NCBI RefSeq assembly: GCF_029543085.1 | Contig: NZ_CP119967.1 | Location: 3,498,501-3,562,500 of the forward strand | Reading direction: 5' to 3' | DNA from: Pseudomonas sp. A34-9 | GTDB taxonomy: Bacteria > Pseudomonadota > Gammaproteobacteria > Pseudomonadales > Pseudomonadaceae | Length of the DNA stretch: 64,000 nt | In this document: piece by piece, positions 34,576 through 45,376 of the stretch | Position numbering within the stretch: the stretch's first letter is position 1 | Layout of the letters: each line of letters starts with the position of its first letter | Notes under the pieces: generated by a model | What the model saw: only the letters and a program-made list of their open reading frames with translations | The model's database searches: none | What the model was told of the DNA's origin: nothing | Program-made: the position numbers and the translations under genes

Positions 34576-36807
34576 TCAGCCCTCCGGTTTGAGGATCAAC
34601 ACCGCCAACGGCGGCAGATTCAGCTCCAGCGACAACGACTGGCCATGACTCGGCACTTCCTCGGTAAACGCCCCGCCACCGTTGCCATAGTTGGAACCGG
34701 CGTAGGTGTCGGCGTCGCTGTTGAGCAACTCGCTCCAGCGCCCGGCAAACGGCACACCGACCCGATAGGATTGACGAGGCACCGGGGTGAAGTTGGCCAC
34801 CACCAGCACCGGTTCGCCTTCCTTGCTCCAGCGCAGCCAGGCATAAACGCTGTTGATCGCATCGTCGCCGATCAGCCACTGGAAGCCTTGCGGTGCGTCA
34901 TCCTGATCGTGCAGGGCGGGCAGTTCGCGGTACAGGCGATTGAGGTCGCCGACCAGTTTCTGCACGCCTTTGTGCTCGGAATACTGCAGCAAGTACCAAT
35001 CCAGTTGCTGATCGTGATTCCACTCGCGCCACTGACCAAATTCGCAGCCCATGAATAGCAGCTTCTTGCCCGGGTGGGTCCACATGAAACTCAGGTAAGC
35101 CCTCAGGTTGGCGAATTTCTGCCAGCGATCACCGGGCATCTTGTCGATCAGCGAATGCTTGCCGTGTACCACTTCGTCGTGGGAGATCGGCAGGATGAAC
35201 CGTTCGGACCAGGCGTAGACCAGACCAAAACTCAACTCGTTGTGATGATGGGCGCGGTACACCGGATCCTGCTGAATGTAATGCAGCGAATCGTGCATCC
35301 AGCCCATGTTCCATTTGTAGGCGAAACCCAGACCGCCCTGTTGCGTGCTTTGGCTGACACCGGGCCACGCGGTGGACTCTTCGGCGATCACCAGCGCGCC
35401 CGGCGCTTCCAGTTCGACCACGTCGTTCAAGTGGCGGAGGAAGTCGATGGCTTCCAGATTCTCGCGGCCGCCATGGCGGTTCGGCACCCATTCGCCGGCC
35501 TTGCGTGAATAGTCGCGATAAAGCATCGAAGCCACTGCATCCACTCGCAGGCCGTCGATGTGGAAATGTTTCAACCAGTGCAGCCCGGAGGCCAGCATGT
35601 AGCCATGCACCTCGGTGCGCCCGAGGTTGTAGATCAGTGTGTCCCAATCCTGATGGAAGCCTTCCAGCGGGTTGCCGTACTCGTACAGCGCGGTGCCGTC
35701 GAACTGCGCGAGACCGTGAGTATCTGTAGGGAAATGCGCCGGCACCCAGTCGAGAATCACGCCGATCTCGGCCCGGTGGCAGGCGTCGACGAATTCGGCG
35801 AACTGCGCCGGCGAGCCATACCGCGCGCTCGGCGCGAATTGTGAGAGCAGTTGATAACCCCAGGAGCCGCCGAACGGGTGCTCCATGATCGGCATCAGTT
35901 CGATGTGGGTGAAACCCAGTTCCTTGACGTAAGGAATCAACCGCTCGGCCAGTTCCGGCCAGGTGTACTGACGCGCGACTTCGCCCAGATCATCCAGTTC
36001 GCACTGCCAGGAGCCCGCATGCAGTTCGTAGATCGACAGCGGCGCAGAATGCTTTTGGCGTTCGCGGCGGCTGTTCATCCAGTCGTGATCCTGCCAGTCG
36101 ATTTGCAGCGGCTCGGCGACTTTCGACGCAGTGTCCGGCGGCAGGCTGGTGGCCAGCGCCATCGGGTCAGCCTTCAGCGGCAAAATCCCGTGAGCGCCAA
36201 GAATCTCGTATTTGTAAAACTCCCCCGCTTGCAGGCGCGGAATGAACAACTCCCAGACCCCGGACGGATGACGCAGACGCATTGGATGGCGGCGACCGTC
36301 CCAGACGTTGAAATCACCGACCACCGACACGCGTCGGGCATTCGGCGCCCACACGGCGAAGCGCACACCATCGACGCCATCAACGGTTTTCAGTTGCGCG
36401 CCAAGACAAGCGCTGAGGTCACGGTGATTGCCCTCGGCGAACAGATACAGATCCATTTCACCGAGCAACTGACCGAAGCTGTAAGGATCTTCCGCCTCCT
36501 GCTCGCCACCGGCCCAGCGGGTGCGCAGCCGATAGGGCCGCACCTGGTCGAAGTGGCCGACAAACAGCCCCGGCGTTTCGCTCTGCTCCAATGTGCCGAG
36601 CTCTTCACCTGAGTCCTTGTCGATTACCACAACGCTCAGCGCACCCGGTAAATAGGCGCGGATGAACTGCCCGCCGGCGCCATCGCCATGCGGACCGAGA
36701 ATGGAAAACGGATCGGGATGTTCAGCACGCACCAGCGCATCGATGTCTTTGGCCGACGGCAGCAACGCTTCTTTAAGCTGACCCTGTTCCTTGTTCGAGA
36801 AACTCAT
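34576..36807 (-). CDS. glgB: 1,4-alpha-glucan branching enzyme GlgB (GH13)
   Basis: Introduces alpha-1,6 branches into alpha-glucan. 743 residues: an N-terminal beta-sandwich region ([20 protein letters not shown]), a CBM48-like domain ([19 protein letters not shown]), then the barrel with [18 protein letters not shown], the nucleophile in [15 protein letters not shown] (about 421), the acid in [14 protein letters not shown] (about 474) and [12 protein letters not shown]. Starts two bases after the treS stop, so it is the last gene of glgE-treS-glgB. Works on chains extended by GlgE. Confidence 0.97.
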   Translation of the reverse strand: MSFSNKEQGQLKEALLPSAKDIDALVRAEHPDPFSILGPHGDGAGGQFIRAYLPGALSVVVIDKDSGEELGTLEQSETPGLFVGHFDQVRPYRLRTRWAGGEQEAEDPYSFGQLLGEMDLYLFAEGNHRDLSACLGAQLKTVDGVDGVRFAVWAPNARRVSVVGDFNVWDGRRHPMRLRHPSGVWELFIPRLQAGEFYKYEILGAHGILPLKADPMALATSLPPDTASKVAEPLQIDWQDHDWMNSRRERQKHSAPLSIYELHAGSWQCELDDLGEVARQYTWPELAERLIPYVKELGFTHIELMPIMEHPFGGSWGYQLLSQFAPSARYGSPAQFAEFVDACHRAEIGVILDWVPAHFPTDTHGLAQFDGTALYEYGNPLEGFHQDWDTLIYNLGRTEVHGYMLASGLHWLKHFHIDGLRVDAVASMLYRDYSRKAGEWVPNRHGGRENLEAIDFLRHLNDVVELEAPGALVIAEESTAWPGVSQSTQQGGLGFAYKWNMGWMHDSLHYIQQDPVYRAHHHNELSFGLVYAWSERFILPISHDEVVHGKHSLIDKMPGDRWQKFANLRAYLSFMWTHPGKKLLFMGCEFGQWREWNHDQQLDWYLLQYSEHKGVQKLVGDLNRLYRELPALHDQDDAPQGFQWLIGDDAINSVYAWLRWSKEGEPVLVVANFTPVPRQSYRVGVPFAGRWSELLNSDADTYAGSNYGNGGGAFTEEVPSHGQSLSLELNLPPLAVLILKPEG

Positions 36808-36809
36808 GA

Positions 36810-39800
36810 CTACTCTCCACCAAGATCGGAAAAGGGTTTAAGCCCTGTCAATAACCCATACAAACCGTGCAGTGGCACGGGCAGCCACGTCGGGCGATTT
36901 TCGGCTTCATAGGCCACTTCATAGGCCGCCTTCTCCAGGCCGAACAACGCCAGCGCGGCGTCGGCACCTTCAGGATCTTGCCAGGCATGATCAAGACTAG
37001 CTGCCGCGCGGCGATATGCCTGAACAAATGCCTCACGGGCCTCACGCAGATAGCGCTCGGCGACCAGACGCCGCGCGGTTTCAGACTCGGCGCTGTGGTC
37101 AACGTTGTGCACGTTGATGGTCATCGCCGCTGCGTAATCGAAGGACCGCAGCACACCGCTGACATCCTTGTACGGACTGTGTTTGCCACGACGCTCGCTC
37201 AATGGCCGCGCCGGTTCCCCCTCGAAGTCGATCAGATAGGCATCGCCTTTGATCACCAGCACCTGGCCCAGGTGCAAATCACCGTGGACGCGAATGCGCA
37301 AACCGCCCGTGGCTTTTTTCGCCAGATCCTGCACATGCGCAAGAATGGTTTTTTTCTCGTCGATCAATCGCTTGACCAGTTTCTGATCTGCCGCGTTGAG
37401 TTCGCCCTGATGCTGCTTGAGCAGCTTCAAGGCATGTTCGACCTGTGCCGCGACATCCTTGCCCGTAGCCTGCATATCCTTGGCCGTCGACACCTGGGGC
37501 GCGAAGTCCGGATTGTCGGTCGGCGCGGCAAGCACCTCATGCATTTCGCCCAGGCGCTGACCGAGCATGCCGGCAAAATCCTTCAACTCGCCGAGGGCGT
37601 TGTAGTGCTGTTCCTGCTCGGACATGGCATCGGCCAGTTCATCGCGCAACGCCCGTTCGAGGTTGTTCTGCGTCCACTCCCAGGCGTCGCCCTGATTGCT
37701 CAGATAACCCTGAGCGATCATCAACAGGTTGTCTTCACCCTGCGCGTCGCGGCGAATCACCGAACCGAGCAGCGGAGAGATATTGGCAAATCCGGCCTCG
37801 GTCAGGTAAGCGCTCATCTCCAGTTCGGGGTGTACGCCAGAAGCGACTTTACGTATCAGCTTGAGCACCAGGCTGTTGCCGATCACCACCGAACTGTTGG
37901 ATTGCTCGGCGGACAGATAACGCACTTCCGATTCGGCACCGAGGCCGAGTTTTTCCAGATGTGGCGTCGGCGCAAAGCGGATTTCACCCTCAGCCGACTC
38001 CAGCACGGTGTTGTTCTGCATGCCTTGCAGCACCGCACGGATAAACGCTTCAAGGCTGAACGCGTCAGTGATCAGACCGACTTGTCGCACTCGGCGCACA
38101 CGAGACAAGGCCAATTGCTGCGGCAGCGCCGGGCCGACCTGATCTTCAGCAATGAAGCCGAACGGCAGTTGATAACGACTGGTCTGCCCGCCGCTGGTGA
38201 CTTCGATTTCGCTGAGCAGCACCGGATGCTGTGCATCGCCAAAGCGCACGCCGTACGCCAGATGCACCTTGTCGATGGCCGCGTCCTTGCCGGCGAACCA
38301 GCGGCGGTTCTGCAGCCAGCTCGGCAGAATGCTTTGCTCCAGCGTCGTACGTGACGGCGCTTCGAGCAGTTCTTCCATGCGTTTTTTCAACACCAGCGTG
38401 GTGAAGTCCGGCAGGCTCTGCGCCGGTTCAACGTGCCAGCTCGGCATCTGGTTTTCCGCCGCCAGCGCGAACCAGTAGAAACCGTACGGCGCCAGGGTCA
38501 GCAGGAAATTCAACTGGCCAATCGGCGGGAACGCGTTACCGCCAAGCATCTCCACCGGCACCATGCCGACGTAGGCCGACAGGTCCAGCTCCGCCGCTTG
38601 CGCACTGCGCGAGACGTTGGCCACGCACAGAATGATTTCGTGCTTGCCATCGGCATCGGTGAATTCACGGGTGTAGGCGAGAATCCGCCGGTTGCTCGGC
38701 GAAAGCATTTTCAGCGTGCCGCGTCCGAACGCCTTGGACTGCTTGCGCACGGCGAGCATGCGTCGCGTCCAGTTCAGCAGCGAATGCGGATCGCCGGCCT
38801 GGGTTTCGACGTTGACCGACAGATAGCCGTACTGCGGGTCCATGATCGGCGGCAGCACCAGACTCGCCGGATCGGCGCGGGAAAAGCCGCCGTTGCGGTC
38901 GATCGACCACTGCATCGGCGTACGCACACCGTCGCGGTCGACGAGGTAGATGTTATCGCCCATGCCGATTTCATCGCCGTAATACAACGTCGGCGTGCCC
39001 GGCATCGACAGCAGCAGGCTGTTGAGCAATTCGACGCGACGACGGTCGCGCTCCATCAACGGTGCCAAGCGACGGCGAATACCTAGGTTGATCCGCGCGC
39101 GACGGTCAGCGGCGTAGTAATTCCACAGGTAGTCGCGTTCCTTGTCGGTGACCATTTCCAGGGTCAGTTCATCGTGGTTGCGCAGGAAAATCGCCCACTG
39201 ACAGTTGGCAGGAATTTCCGGGGTCTGGCGCAAAATGTCGGTGATCGGGAAGCGATCTTCCTGGGCCAACGCCATGTACATGCGCGGCATCAGCGGGAAG
39301 TGGAACGCCATGTGGCATTCGTCACCGTTGAGGCCTGCAGCATCGGTGTCGCCGAAGTACAGCTGAGTGTCTTCCGGCCATTGGTTGGCCTCGGCCAGCA
39401 GCATGCGGTCGGGATAGTTGGCGTCGATTTCCGCACGGATTTGCTTGAGGACGTCGTGGGTCTCAGGCAGGTTCTCGTTGTTGGTGCCGTCACGCTCGAT
39501 CAGGTACGGAATGGCGTCGAGGCGCAGGCCGTCGATGCCCATGTCCAGCCAGTAGCGCATCACCGACAGCACGGCTTTCATCACTTGCGGGTTGTCGAAA
39601 TTCAGATCCGGTTGGTGCGAATAGAAACGGTGCCAGAAGTACTGGCCCGCGACCGGGTCCCAGGTCCAGTTGGATTTTTCCGTGTCGAGAAAAATGATCC
39701 GCGTGCCGTCGTATTTCTGATCGTCATCCGACCATACGTAAAAGTCCCGCGCTGCCGAACCGGGCTTGGCCTTGCGCGCACGCTGGAACCACGGGTGCTG

Positions 39801-40151
39801 GTCGGAGGTGTGGTTGATAACCAGCTCGGTGATCACCCGCAATCCGCGTTTGTGCGCTTCGGCGATAAAACGCTTGGCGTCGGCCATGGTCCCGTAATCG
39901 CTGTGCACGCCCCGGTATTCGGCGATGTCGTAGCCGTCATCGCGGCGTGGCGAGGGATAGAACGGCAACAGCCAGATAGTATTGACGCCGAGTTCGGCGA
40001 TGTAATCGAGTTTGGCGATCAGGCCGGGAAAGTCGCCGATGCCGTCGTTGTTGGAGTCGAAAAACGATTTGACGTGAACTTGATAGATCACCGCGTCCTT
40101 GTACCAGAGCGGGTCTTTGATAAAGGTGGCTGCCTTGGGTTTCTTCGCCAT
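36810..40151 (-). CDS. treS: Trehalose synthase fused to maltokinase (TreS-Pep2)
   Basis: 1113-residue two-domain enzyme. Residues about 1-550 are the GH13 trehalose synthase, which interconverts trehalose and maltose ([33 protein letters not shown], nucleophile in [10 protein letters not shown] about 210, acid in LLAEANQWP about 253, [12 protein letters not shown]). From about 620 a maltokinase domain begins ([16 protein letters not shown]), with its phosphotransfer motif [20 protein letters not shown] (about 957), giving maltose-1-phosphate. The start at 40151 has CAGGAG upstream; the frame extends to 40181 without support. Second gene of the glgE operon, after a palindromic element. Confidence 0.97.
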   Translation of the reverse strand: MAKKPKAATFIKDPLWYKDAVIYQVHVKSFFDSNNDGIGDFPGLIAKLDYIAELGVNTIWLLPFYPSPRRDDGYDIAEYRGVHSDYGTMADAKRFIAEAHKRGLRVITELVINHTSDQHPWFQRARKAKPGSAARDFYVWSDDDQKYDGTRIIFLDTEKSNWTWDPVAGQYFWHRFYSHQPDLNFDNPQVMKAVLSVMRYWLDMGIDGLRLDAIPYLIERDGTNNENLPETHDVLKQIRAEIDANYPDRMLLAEANQWPEDTQLYFGDTDAAGLNGDECHMAFHFPLMPRMYMALAQEDRFPITDILRQTPEIPANCQWAIFLRNHDELTLEMVTDKERDYLWNYYAADRRARINLGIRRRLAPLMERDRRRVELLNSLLLSMPGTPTLYYGDEIGMGDNIYLVDRDGVRTPMQWSIDRNGGFSRADPASLVLPPIMDPQYGYLSVNVETQAGDPHSLLNWTRRMLAVRKQSKAFGRGTLKMLSPSNRRILAYTREFTDADGKHEIILCVANVSRSAQAAELDLSAYVGMVPVEMLGGNAFPPIGQLNFLLTLAPYGFYWFALAAENQMPSWHVEPAQSLPDFTTLVLKKRMEELLEAPSRTTLEQSILPSWLQNRRWFAGKDAAIDKVHLAYGVRFGDAQHPVLLSEIEVTSGGQTSRYQLPFGFIAEDQVGPALPQQLALSRVRRVRQVGLITDAFSLEAFIRAVLQGMQNNTVLESAEGEIRFAPTPHLEKLGLGAESEVRYLSAEQSNSSVVIGNSLVLKLIRKVASGVHPELEMSAYLTEAGFANISPLLGSVIRRDAQGEDNLLMIAQGYLSNQGDAWEWTQNNLERALRDELADAMSEQEQHYNALGELKDFAGMLGQRLGEMHEVLAAPTDNPDFAPQVSTAKDMQATGKDVAAQVEHALKLLKQHQGELNAADQKLVKRLIDEKKTILAHVQDLAKKATGGLRIRVHGDLHLGQVLVIKGDAYLIDFEGEPARPLSERRGKHSPYKDVSGVLRSFDYAAAMTINVHNVDHSAESETARRLVAERYLREAREAFVQAYRRAAASLDHAWQDPEGADAALALFGLEKAAYEVAYEAENRPTWLPVPLHGLYGLLTGLKPFSDLGGE

Positions 40152-40206
40152 GTGAAACTCCTGAAAAATTCGTCTCTGCACATCATCTGAGTGTGCTGAT
40201 ACCTGT

Positions 40207-40290
40207 GTAGGAGCTGCCGCAGGCTGCGATCTTTTGATCTTGCTGTTAAAAAATCACAGTCAAAAGATCGCAGCCTTCGGCAGCTCCTAC
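40207..40290. repeat. Interspersed palindromic element inside the glgE-treS operon
   Basis: Arms GTAGGAGCTGCCGCAGGCTG and CAGCCTTCGGCAGCTCCTAC in the gap between glgE and treS, same class as the copy at 1851. It could stabilise or attenuate the operon mRNA. Confidence 0.85.
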
Positions 40291-40310
40291 AGGGGGGGGT
40301 GTGCAATGTC

Positions 40311-42308
40311 TTAAGCGGCGCTGATTCTCCAGATGCCGAACGGCTGATACGCCGGGTCAATGCGCATGAACTGGTATTTGCCGTGCCAGTCCCAGCGATG
40401 CCCGTTCATCAAATCCTCGCCGTGGGTCGTTGCATCGTCCGGCAAGCCCATTTCCCACAACGGCAGCTCGAAATTCGCTTCCTGCACGTTATGCGGATCG
40501 AGGCTGACCGCGACCAAAATGAAATTGCTGCCGTCAAAGCTGCGCTTGCCGAAGTACAGAATGTTGTCGTTCCAGGCGCTGTAGACCTTCAGGCCCAGAT
40601 GCGTGTGCAGCGCCGGGTTCTGCCGGCGAATGCGGTTGAGCTGGGCGATCTCGGCAATGATGTTGCCGGGCGCGGTGAAGTCGCGGACGCGAATCTCATA
40701 CTTCTCCGAGTCAAGGTATTCCTCCTTGCCCGGCACCGGCGCCGACTCGCACAGCTCGAACCCCGAGTACATGCCCCACAGGCCCGAGCCCATGGTCGCC
40801 AGCGCGGCACGGATCAGAAAGCCCGGGCGGCCTGATTCGTGGAGAAATGCCGGGTTGATGTCTGGTGTGTTGACGAAGAAGTTCGGCCGGTAGCATTCGC
40901 GCCACGGCGATTCATTCAATTCGGTGAAATACGTCGCCAGCTCAGCCTTGGTATTGCGCCAGGTGAAATAGGTGTAGCTCTGGGTGTAACCGACCTTGCC
41001 CAGGCGCGCCATCATCGCTGGCGTGGTAAAGGCTTCGGCGAGAAAAATCACTTCCGGGTACAGCGCCCGCACATCGGCGATCAGCCATTGCCAGAACGGC
41101 AGCGGCTTGGTGTGCGGGTTGTCGACACGGAAGATCTTCACGCCCTCTTCGACCCAGCCGATGACGATGTCACGCAGCTCGACCCACAGGCTCGGAATCG
41201 CCTCCGGCGCGTAGAAGTCGACGTTGACGATGTCTTGATATTTCTTCGGCGGGTTTTCCGCGTACTTGATCGTGCCGTCCGGCCGCCAGTTGAACCAGCC
41301 CGGGTGCTGCTTGAGCCATGGGTGATCCTGAGAACACTGAATGGCGAAATCGAGCGCGATTTCCAGACCGTGATCGGCGGCAGCGGCCACCAGTCGGCGG
41401 AAGTCTTCGCGGCTACCCAGTTGCGAGTGAATGGCTTCGTGGCCGCCCTCCTCGCTACCGATGGCGTAAGGGCTGCCGGGATCATCGGGGCCGGCGGTCA
41501 ATGAGTTGTTGCGACCCTTGCGATGGGCGCGACCAATCGGATGGATCGGCGTGAAATACAGCACGTCGAAGCCCATGTCCTGAATCATTGGCAGACGTGC
41601 GTGCACATCATTAAAGGTGCCGTGACGGTGGGGATCGTCGGTGATCGAACGTGGAAACAGTTCGTACCAACTGGCGAATTCAGCCAGTTCACGCTCGACG
41701 TCCATGGGGAACTCAGGACTGACGCTCAAGTAGGCGCGGTGATCCGCTTGCGCCATCAGTTGCGCACTGCGCGAGTGCAGAAACAGCGCGACCTGCTCGG
41801 TTTCGAGCAACCCGGATAATTCGTGGTGCAATGCGGCGAGCTGTTCGCTCAGTTGGCCTTCGCTGCGTTCAGCGGCCTGTTGCACCATCGTGCGGCCTTC
41901 TTGCAACTCGAGCGAAACCGGTACGGCGGCGTTGTGTTTCTTCTCCAGCTCGTACTGGAAGCTGGCGAAGTGGTCAATCCACGCTTCGATACAATAAAGG
42001 AAACGGCCCTGATGCTCAGGACGGAACTGGCCTTGCCAGCCGTTATTGCCCTGATCGGCCATGACCTCGCTTTGCCAGGTCTCTTCGCCTTCCTCGCGCC
42101 AGCGGATGCGCACGGCCAGTTTGTCGTGGCCGTCGGCAAACACCTTGCTGGTGACCACCACTTCACGGCCGGCAATCGACTTCACGGCAAACTGTCCGCC
42201 GTCGAGGGTCGGCATGGTGTCTTCGATGACAATGCGCGGCAGCAGCAAGGCCTGCGACAACGGCATGTGTGGGTTGTAGCTCAGTTCTGAGGGTTTTTCA
42301 GCAGTCAT
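40311..42308 (-). CDS. glgE: Alpha-1,4-glucan:maltose-1-phosphate maltosyltransferase GlgE (GH13_3)
   Basis: Transfers maltosyl units from maltose-1-phosphate to the non-reducing end of alpha-glucan, the polymerising step of the TreS-Pep2-GlgE-GlgB route. 665 residues from the ATG at 42308 (AAGGAGA upstream); a frame reaching 42392 overlaps the predicted promoter and is rejected. N-terminal domain starts with LPRIVIEDTMPTLDGGQFAV. Catalytic residues are visible in GVKIFRVDNPHTKP (Asp, about 394) and VIFLAEAFTTP (Glu, about 423). The SQDHPWLKQHPGWFNWRPDG and KKYQDIVNVDF motifs are typical. First gene of the minus-strand operon, behind an AlgU-like promoter. Confidence 0.97.
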   Translation of the reverse strand: MTAEKPSELSYNPHMPLSQALLLPRIVIEDTMPTLDGGQFAVKSIAGREVVVTSKVFADGHDKLAVRIRWREEGEETWQSEVMADQGNNGWQGQFRPEHQGRFLYCIEAWIDHFASFQYELEKKHNAAVPVSLELQEGRTMVQQAAERSEGQLSEQLAALHHELSGLLETEQVALFLHSRSAQLMAQADHRAYLSVSPEFPMDVERELAEFASWYELFPRSITDDPHRHGTFNDVHARLPMIQDMGFDVLYFTPIHPIGRAHRKGRNNSLTAGPDDPGSPYAIGSEEGGHEAIHSQLGSREDFRRLVAAAADHGLEIALDFAIQCSQDHPWLKQHPGWFNWRPDGTIKYAENPPKKYQDIVNVDFYAPEAIPSLWVELRDIVIGWVEEGVKIFRVDNPHTKPLPFWQWLIADVRALYPEVIFLAEAFTTPAMMARLGKVGYTQSYTYFTWRNTKAELATYFTELNESPWRECYRPNFFVNTPDINPAFLHESGRPGFLIRAALATMGSGLWGMYSGFELCESAPVPGKEEYLDSEKYEIRVRDFTAPGNIIAEIAQLNRIRRQNPALHTHLGLKVYSAWNDNILYFGKRSFDGSNFILVAVSLDPHNVQEANFELPLWEMGLPDDATTHGEDLMNGHRWDWHGKYQFMRIDPAYQPFGIWRISAA

Positions 42309-42398
42309 TGAGCATCTCTCCTTAACGCCCCAAGGACGCTCTTGTGCCGGATCGGTGTTCACAACGAAGCACCTGCCCCGTAATGAACTCACTTAGGT

Positions 42399-42426
42399 TC
42401 CGAGCGACCGGCGCCGGGAAAAGTTC
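42399..42426 (-). promoter_or_regulatory. AlgU (sigma-22/RpoE)-type promoter of glgE
   Basis: On the minus strand GAACTT (42426-42421), a 17-base spacer, then TCGGA (42403-42399). This matches the GAACTT-N16/17-TCnnA pattern of AlgU promoters. It would start transcription about 80 bases before the glgE ATG. AlgU governs osmotic and envelope stress responses, consistent with a trehalose/glucan operon. Confidence 0.6.
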
Positions 42427-42525
42427 AGATGAAATTGCCGTGTCAGAAAAGCGGATCGAATTACGCGCAGGGCGGTCAATCCACTTAAGCACTTCTCACG
42501 CCATGTGCCACACGGAGGTCTACAA

Positions 42526-42684
42526 ATGAACAACCCGTTCCCGGCCGAAACGCCCGACCCGAACATCGACAACCCGACGATTCCCGAAACCGAACCGCAA
42601 CCGGTTCCCGAGCAGGAACCGCCGGGCACCACGCCACCGCCGAAGGAAGAACCGCCGAGCACGATGCCGCCAGTCATCGTCTAA
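42526..42684 (+). CDS. Small proline- and glutamate-rich protein
   Basis: 52 residues, too short for many gene callers. Starts at ATG 42526 with a strong GGAGG ribosome binding site eight bases upstream. Composition is extreme: mostly Pro, Glu, Thr and Asn (MNNPFPAETPDPNIDN; PETEPQPVPEQEPPGTTPPP), with no hydrophobic core, so it should be disordered. It is divergent from glgE and shares its upstream region, so stress-linked expression is possible. An opposite-strand open frame covering the same DNA looks like a shadow. Function unknown. Confidence 0.7.
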   Translation: MNNPFPAETPDPNIDNPTIPETEPQPVPEQEPPGTTPPPKEEPPSTMPPVIV

Positions 42685-42717
42685 CTGATCGTTCCCACGC
42701 GCAGCAAAGGCATAACT

Positions 42718-42823
42718 GATCGTTCCCACGCTCTGCGTGGGCATGCAGCCCGGGACGCTCTGCGTCCCAAAGCGGACGCGGAGCGTCCATTGAGGCATTC
42801 CCACGCGGAGCGTGGGAACGATC
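42718..42823. repeat. Interspersed palindromic element, GATCGTTCCCACGC class
   Basis: Arms GATCGTTCCCACGCTCTGCG and CGCGGAGCGTGGGAACGATC with an inner pair GGGACGCTCTGCGTCCC/GGACGCGGAGCGTCC. A partial left arm precedes it at 42687. Located between the proline-rich gene and the MgtC-type gene, which converge here. Confidence 0.85.
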
Positions 42824-42840
42824 AACGTGGCAACGATCAG

Positions 42841-43353
42841 TCAGTGGTCATCACTCTTCTCTTCTTCTTTTTCGAAAAATTTCACGATCCGCGGCATCAC
42901 GCTAAAAATCCCCAGCGCCAGAAAGGTGCTGAGCAACGCCGTTGCTTCCTTGCCCAACCCAGCCGCAACACCGATCGCGGCGGTCATCCACAGCCCGGCT
43001 GCCGTGGTCAGGCCTTTGACATGGCCTTCATCGCCTTCCTTGTTTTTCAGGATTGTCCCGGCACCGAGAAAGCCGATCCCGGCAATGACCCCTTGCACCA
43101 CCCGACTCATTGCATCGGACTCCGCCCCTGACGTTTGCGGCACCAGCACAAACAGCGCCGCCCCCAGCGCCACCAGCATATGCGTACGCACCCCGGCAGC
43201 CTTGCCCTTGTGCTCGCGTTCGAAGCCGAGAATCCCGCCCAGCACCGCCGCCATCAGCAGGCGAACGGTGATCCGCGTCAACTGTGAAGCATCACCAACG
43301 TCGGCGAATTCCGCTTGCAGGGTCTCCCACACTTCATGCCACCACGCGTTCAT
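42841..43353 (-). CDS. MgtC/SapB family membrane protein
   Basis: 170-residue inner-membrane protein of the MgtC/SapB family, associated in other bacteria with growth at low magnesium and with modulation of membrane ATPases. Hydrophobic segments cover LLMAAVLGGILGF, THMLVALGAALFVLVP, GVIAGIGFLGAGTIL, AAGLWMTAAIGVAAGLG and ALLSTFLALGIFSVM. The conserved GFEREHKGKAAGVRTH loop and the FLGAGTILK motif are present. The short charged C-terminus (FFEKEEEKSDDH) lacks the ACT-like domain of longer MgtC proteins. Monocistronic. Confidence 0.92.
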   Translation of the reverse strand: MNAWWHEVWETLQAEFADVGDASQLTRITVRLLMAAVLGGILGFEREHKGKAAGVRTHMLVALGAALFVLVPQTSGAESDAMSRVVQGVIAGIGFLGAGTILKNKEGDEGHVKGLTTAAGLWMTAAIGVAAGLGKEATALLSTFLALGIFSVMPRIVKFFEKEEEKSDDH

Positions 43354-43475
43354 CGTGCAGTCCTTGTTATTGGCTCGATAAACGATGGACAGCGGCGACC
43401 ATTAATCAGTTGCGCAGAACGATCAGCGAAGCGCGCGCCCTAACCTTTCAGACCTCCCTGAAAAAGGACTGCGCC

Positions 43476-43724
43476 ATGCCCCTTCGAGTCGATGAAACCA
43501 ATCCCGAGCAAAAAGTGTGTTTTTTCACCGTTGAAAATGGCGAGGAAATTCGCATCTGCGAGGCCCTGGTAGTCGAAACAGATAGCGACAAAGCCATGTC
43601 GTTCGTGGAAATAGACGGCCGCCGCGTTTACATCACCGAAAAAGAAGCCGACGAGTTGACCGTCGCAGGCGCCAAGGACGGTCGCAAGCACTTGAAGGCC
43701 GACGAGAGTGGTTCGGTGATTTGA
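43476..43724 (+). CDS. DUF3203-like small protein
   Basis: 82-residue soluble protein; function unknown. The sequence (MPLRVDETNPEQKVCFFTVE; MSFVEIDGRRVYITEKEADE; GAKDGRKHLKADESGSVI) resembles the small DUF3203 family found mainly in Pseudomonas. The start at 43476 has AAAAAGGA upstream; a longer frame from 43284 overlaps the MgtC-type gene and is rejected. A hairpin follows the stop by about 20 bases. Moderately sure of the family, sure that it is a gene. Confidence 0.8.
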   Translation: MPLRVDETNPEQKVCFFTVENGEEIRICEALVVETDSDKAMSFVEIDGRRVYITEKEADELTVAGAKDGRKHLKADESGSVI

Positions 43725-43744
43725 CTGACCTTGATCAACACTTC

Positions 43745-43773
43745 GCGCAAACGTCTGCGATAGGCGTTTGCGC
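43745..43773 (+). terminator. Hairpin after the DUF3203-like gene
   Basis: Perfect 9-base stem GCGCAAACG/CGTTTGCGC with an 11-base loop, followed only by CTTTGCC, so termination would be weak. Confidence 0.45.
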
Positions 43774-43919
43774 CTTTGCCTGCGGGCTGCTTCAAGTTGT
43801 CGCAGACGTTACGCAAAATCTCATCTGATCCGCTTTTTATTGAGATACCTGAGTCTGTTATGCAAACAGATCGACGCTCATAGTGCGCTGGCCTGATGGA
43901 GGCTGATGAGCGAATAACC

Positions 43920-45362
43920 ATGAGCGAACAAATCCCCGTCCGAACCGTAGAAGCATCCCCGACCATAGCTCCTCATATAAAGAAGGTGCCCGCGCGCCCA
44001 ATGAAGGCGACGGCCAAGTCCAGCGACAACCAGATCCACACCCGCAGCTTCACCGGCCTGTTCCGCACCTTGCGCATGAGTGGCGCGGGATTTCTGTTTG
44101 TGCTGTTTTTCGGCACCGTGTGGCTGAACTGGGGCGGTCGCCAGGCCGTGTTGTGGGATTTGTCGGAAAGCAAATTCCACATCTTCGGCGCAACCTTCTG
44201 GCCACAGGATTTCATTCTGCTCTCGGCGCTGCTGATCATCGCAGCCTTCGGTTTGTTCGCCATTACCGTGTTTGCCGGCCGGGTCTGGTGCGGCTACACC
44301 TGCCCGCAGAGTTCGTGGACATGGATCTTCATGTGGTGCGAGAAGATCACCGAAGGCGAGCGCAACCAGCGGATCAAACTGCAAGCCGCACCGTGGGGCC
44401 CGAGCAAACTGGCCCGGCGCGCCGCCAAACACACCTTGTGGCTGGCGATCAGCGTGCTCACCGGCCTGACCTTCGTCGGTTACTTCACGCCGATCCGGCC
44501 ACTGGCCGAAGAATTGCTGACCCTGCAAATCGGCGGTGTCAGCCTGTTCTGGGTGCTGTTCTTCACCGCCGCCACCTACATCAACGCCGGTTGGCTGCGC
44601 GAGGCGGTGTGCATGCACATGTGCCCGTATGCACGGTTCCAGAGCGTGATGTTCGACAAAGACACCCTGGCGATTTCCTACGACGTGGCCCGTGGCGAAA
44701 ACCGTGGCCCGCGTAAACGCGACGTGAAACCGCTTGAAGCCGGCCTCGGTGATTGCATCGACTGTCAGTTGTGCGTGCAGGTCTGCCCGACCGGCATCGA
44801 CATCCGCGACGGCTTGCAGATGGAATGCATCGGTTGCGCCGCGTGTATCGACGCCTGTGACTCGATCATGGACAAGATGAACTACCCGCGCGGTTTGATC
44901 CGCTACAGTTCCGAGCGCGAATTGCAGGGTGGCAAAACCCACCTGCTGCGCCCGCGACTGATTGGCTACACCGTGGTGCTGGTGGCGATGATCGGCGCAC
45001 TGGCATTGGCGCTGGTCGAACGGCCGATGGTCTCGCTGGACGTGACCAAGGATCGCGGCTTGTTCCGTGAAAACGGTCAGGGCCAGATCGAGAACATCTA
45101 TACCCTTAAAATCATCAACAAGACCCAGCAACGCCAGGATTACAACCTGACGCTGGTCGACGGCGACGGCTTCCAGTTGCAAGGCAAGACCGATCTGAGC
45201 CTGGCGCCGGGTGAAATTGTCGATGTACCGGTGTCGGTGGCGATGACCACGGAGCGCCCGGCCAGCAGCTCGCAGACTTTGAGTTTCAAGATTGCCGACA
45301 GCGATGAGCCAGAGGTTTATAGCGTGGCGAAGAGCAGGTTTGTTGCGCCGATGAATCGTTGA
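43920..45362 (+). CDS. ccoG: Cytochrome c oxidase accessory protein CcoG (FixG/RdxA)
   Basis: Membrane ferredoxin-like protein needed for cbb3-type oxidase maturation, with a reported role in copper reduction. 480 residues from the ATG at 43920; an in-frame ATG at 43896 is possible, and neither has an ideal ribosome binding site. Membrane helices at about 45-65, 90-110, 165-185, 200-220 and 345-365. The signature VWCGYTCPQSSWTWIFMWCE is present, with cluster ligands in CIDCQLCVQVCPTG and CIGCAACIDACD. A C-terminal Ig-like periplasmic domain follows. The ccoNOPQ and ccoS genes are not adjacent, which is common in pseudomonads with several ccoG copies. Confidence 0.93.
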   Translation: MSEQIPVRTVEASPTIAPHIKKVPARPMKATAKSSDNQIHTRSFTGLFRTLRMSGAGFLFVLFFGTVWLNWGGRQAVLWDLSESKFHIFGATFWPQDFILLSALLIIAAFGLFAITVFAGRVWCGYTCPQSSWTWIFMWCEKITEGERNQRIKLQAAPWGPSKLARRAAKHTLWLAISVLTGLTFVGYFTPIRPLAEELLTLQIGGVSLFWVLFFTAATYINAGWLREAVCMHMCPYARFQSVMFDKDTLAISYDVARGENRGPRKRDVKPLEAGLGDCIDCQLCVQVCPTGIDIRDGLQMECIGCAACIDACDSIMDKMNYPRGLIRYSSERELQGGKTHLLRPRLIGYTVVLVAMIGALALALVERPMVSLDVTKDRGLFRENGQGQIENIYTLKIINKTQQRQDYNLTLVDGDGFQLQGKTDLSLAPGEIVDVPVSVAMTTERPASSSQTLSFKIADSDEPEVYSVAKSRFVAPMNR

Positions 45363-45376
45363 TCCCTTAGAATCCG

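Noticed and set aside
42393..42825. Minus-strand open frames opposite the proline-rich small protein
   Set aside because: They mirror the Pro-rich repeats as Gly/Ser-rich sequence, overlap the glgE promoter and have no ribosome binding site.
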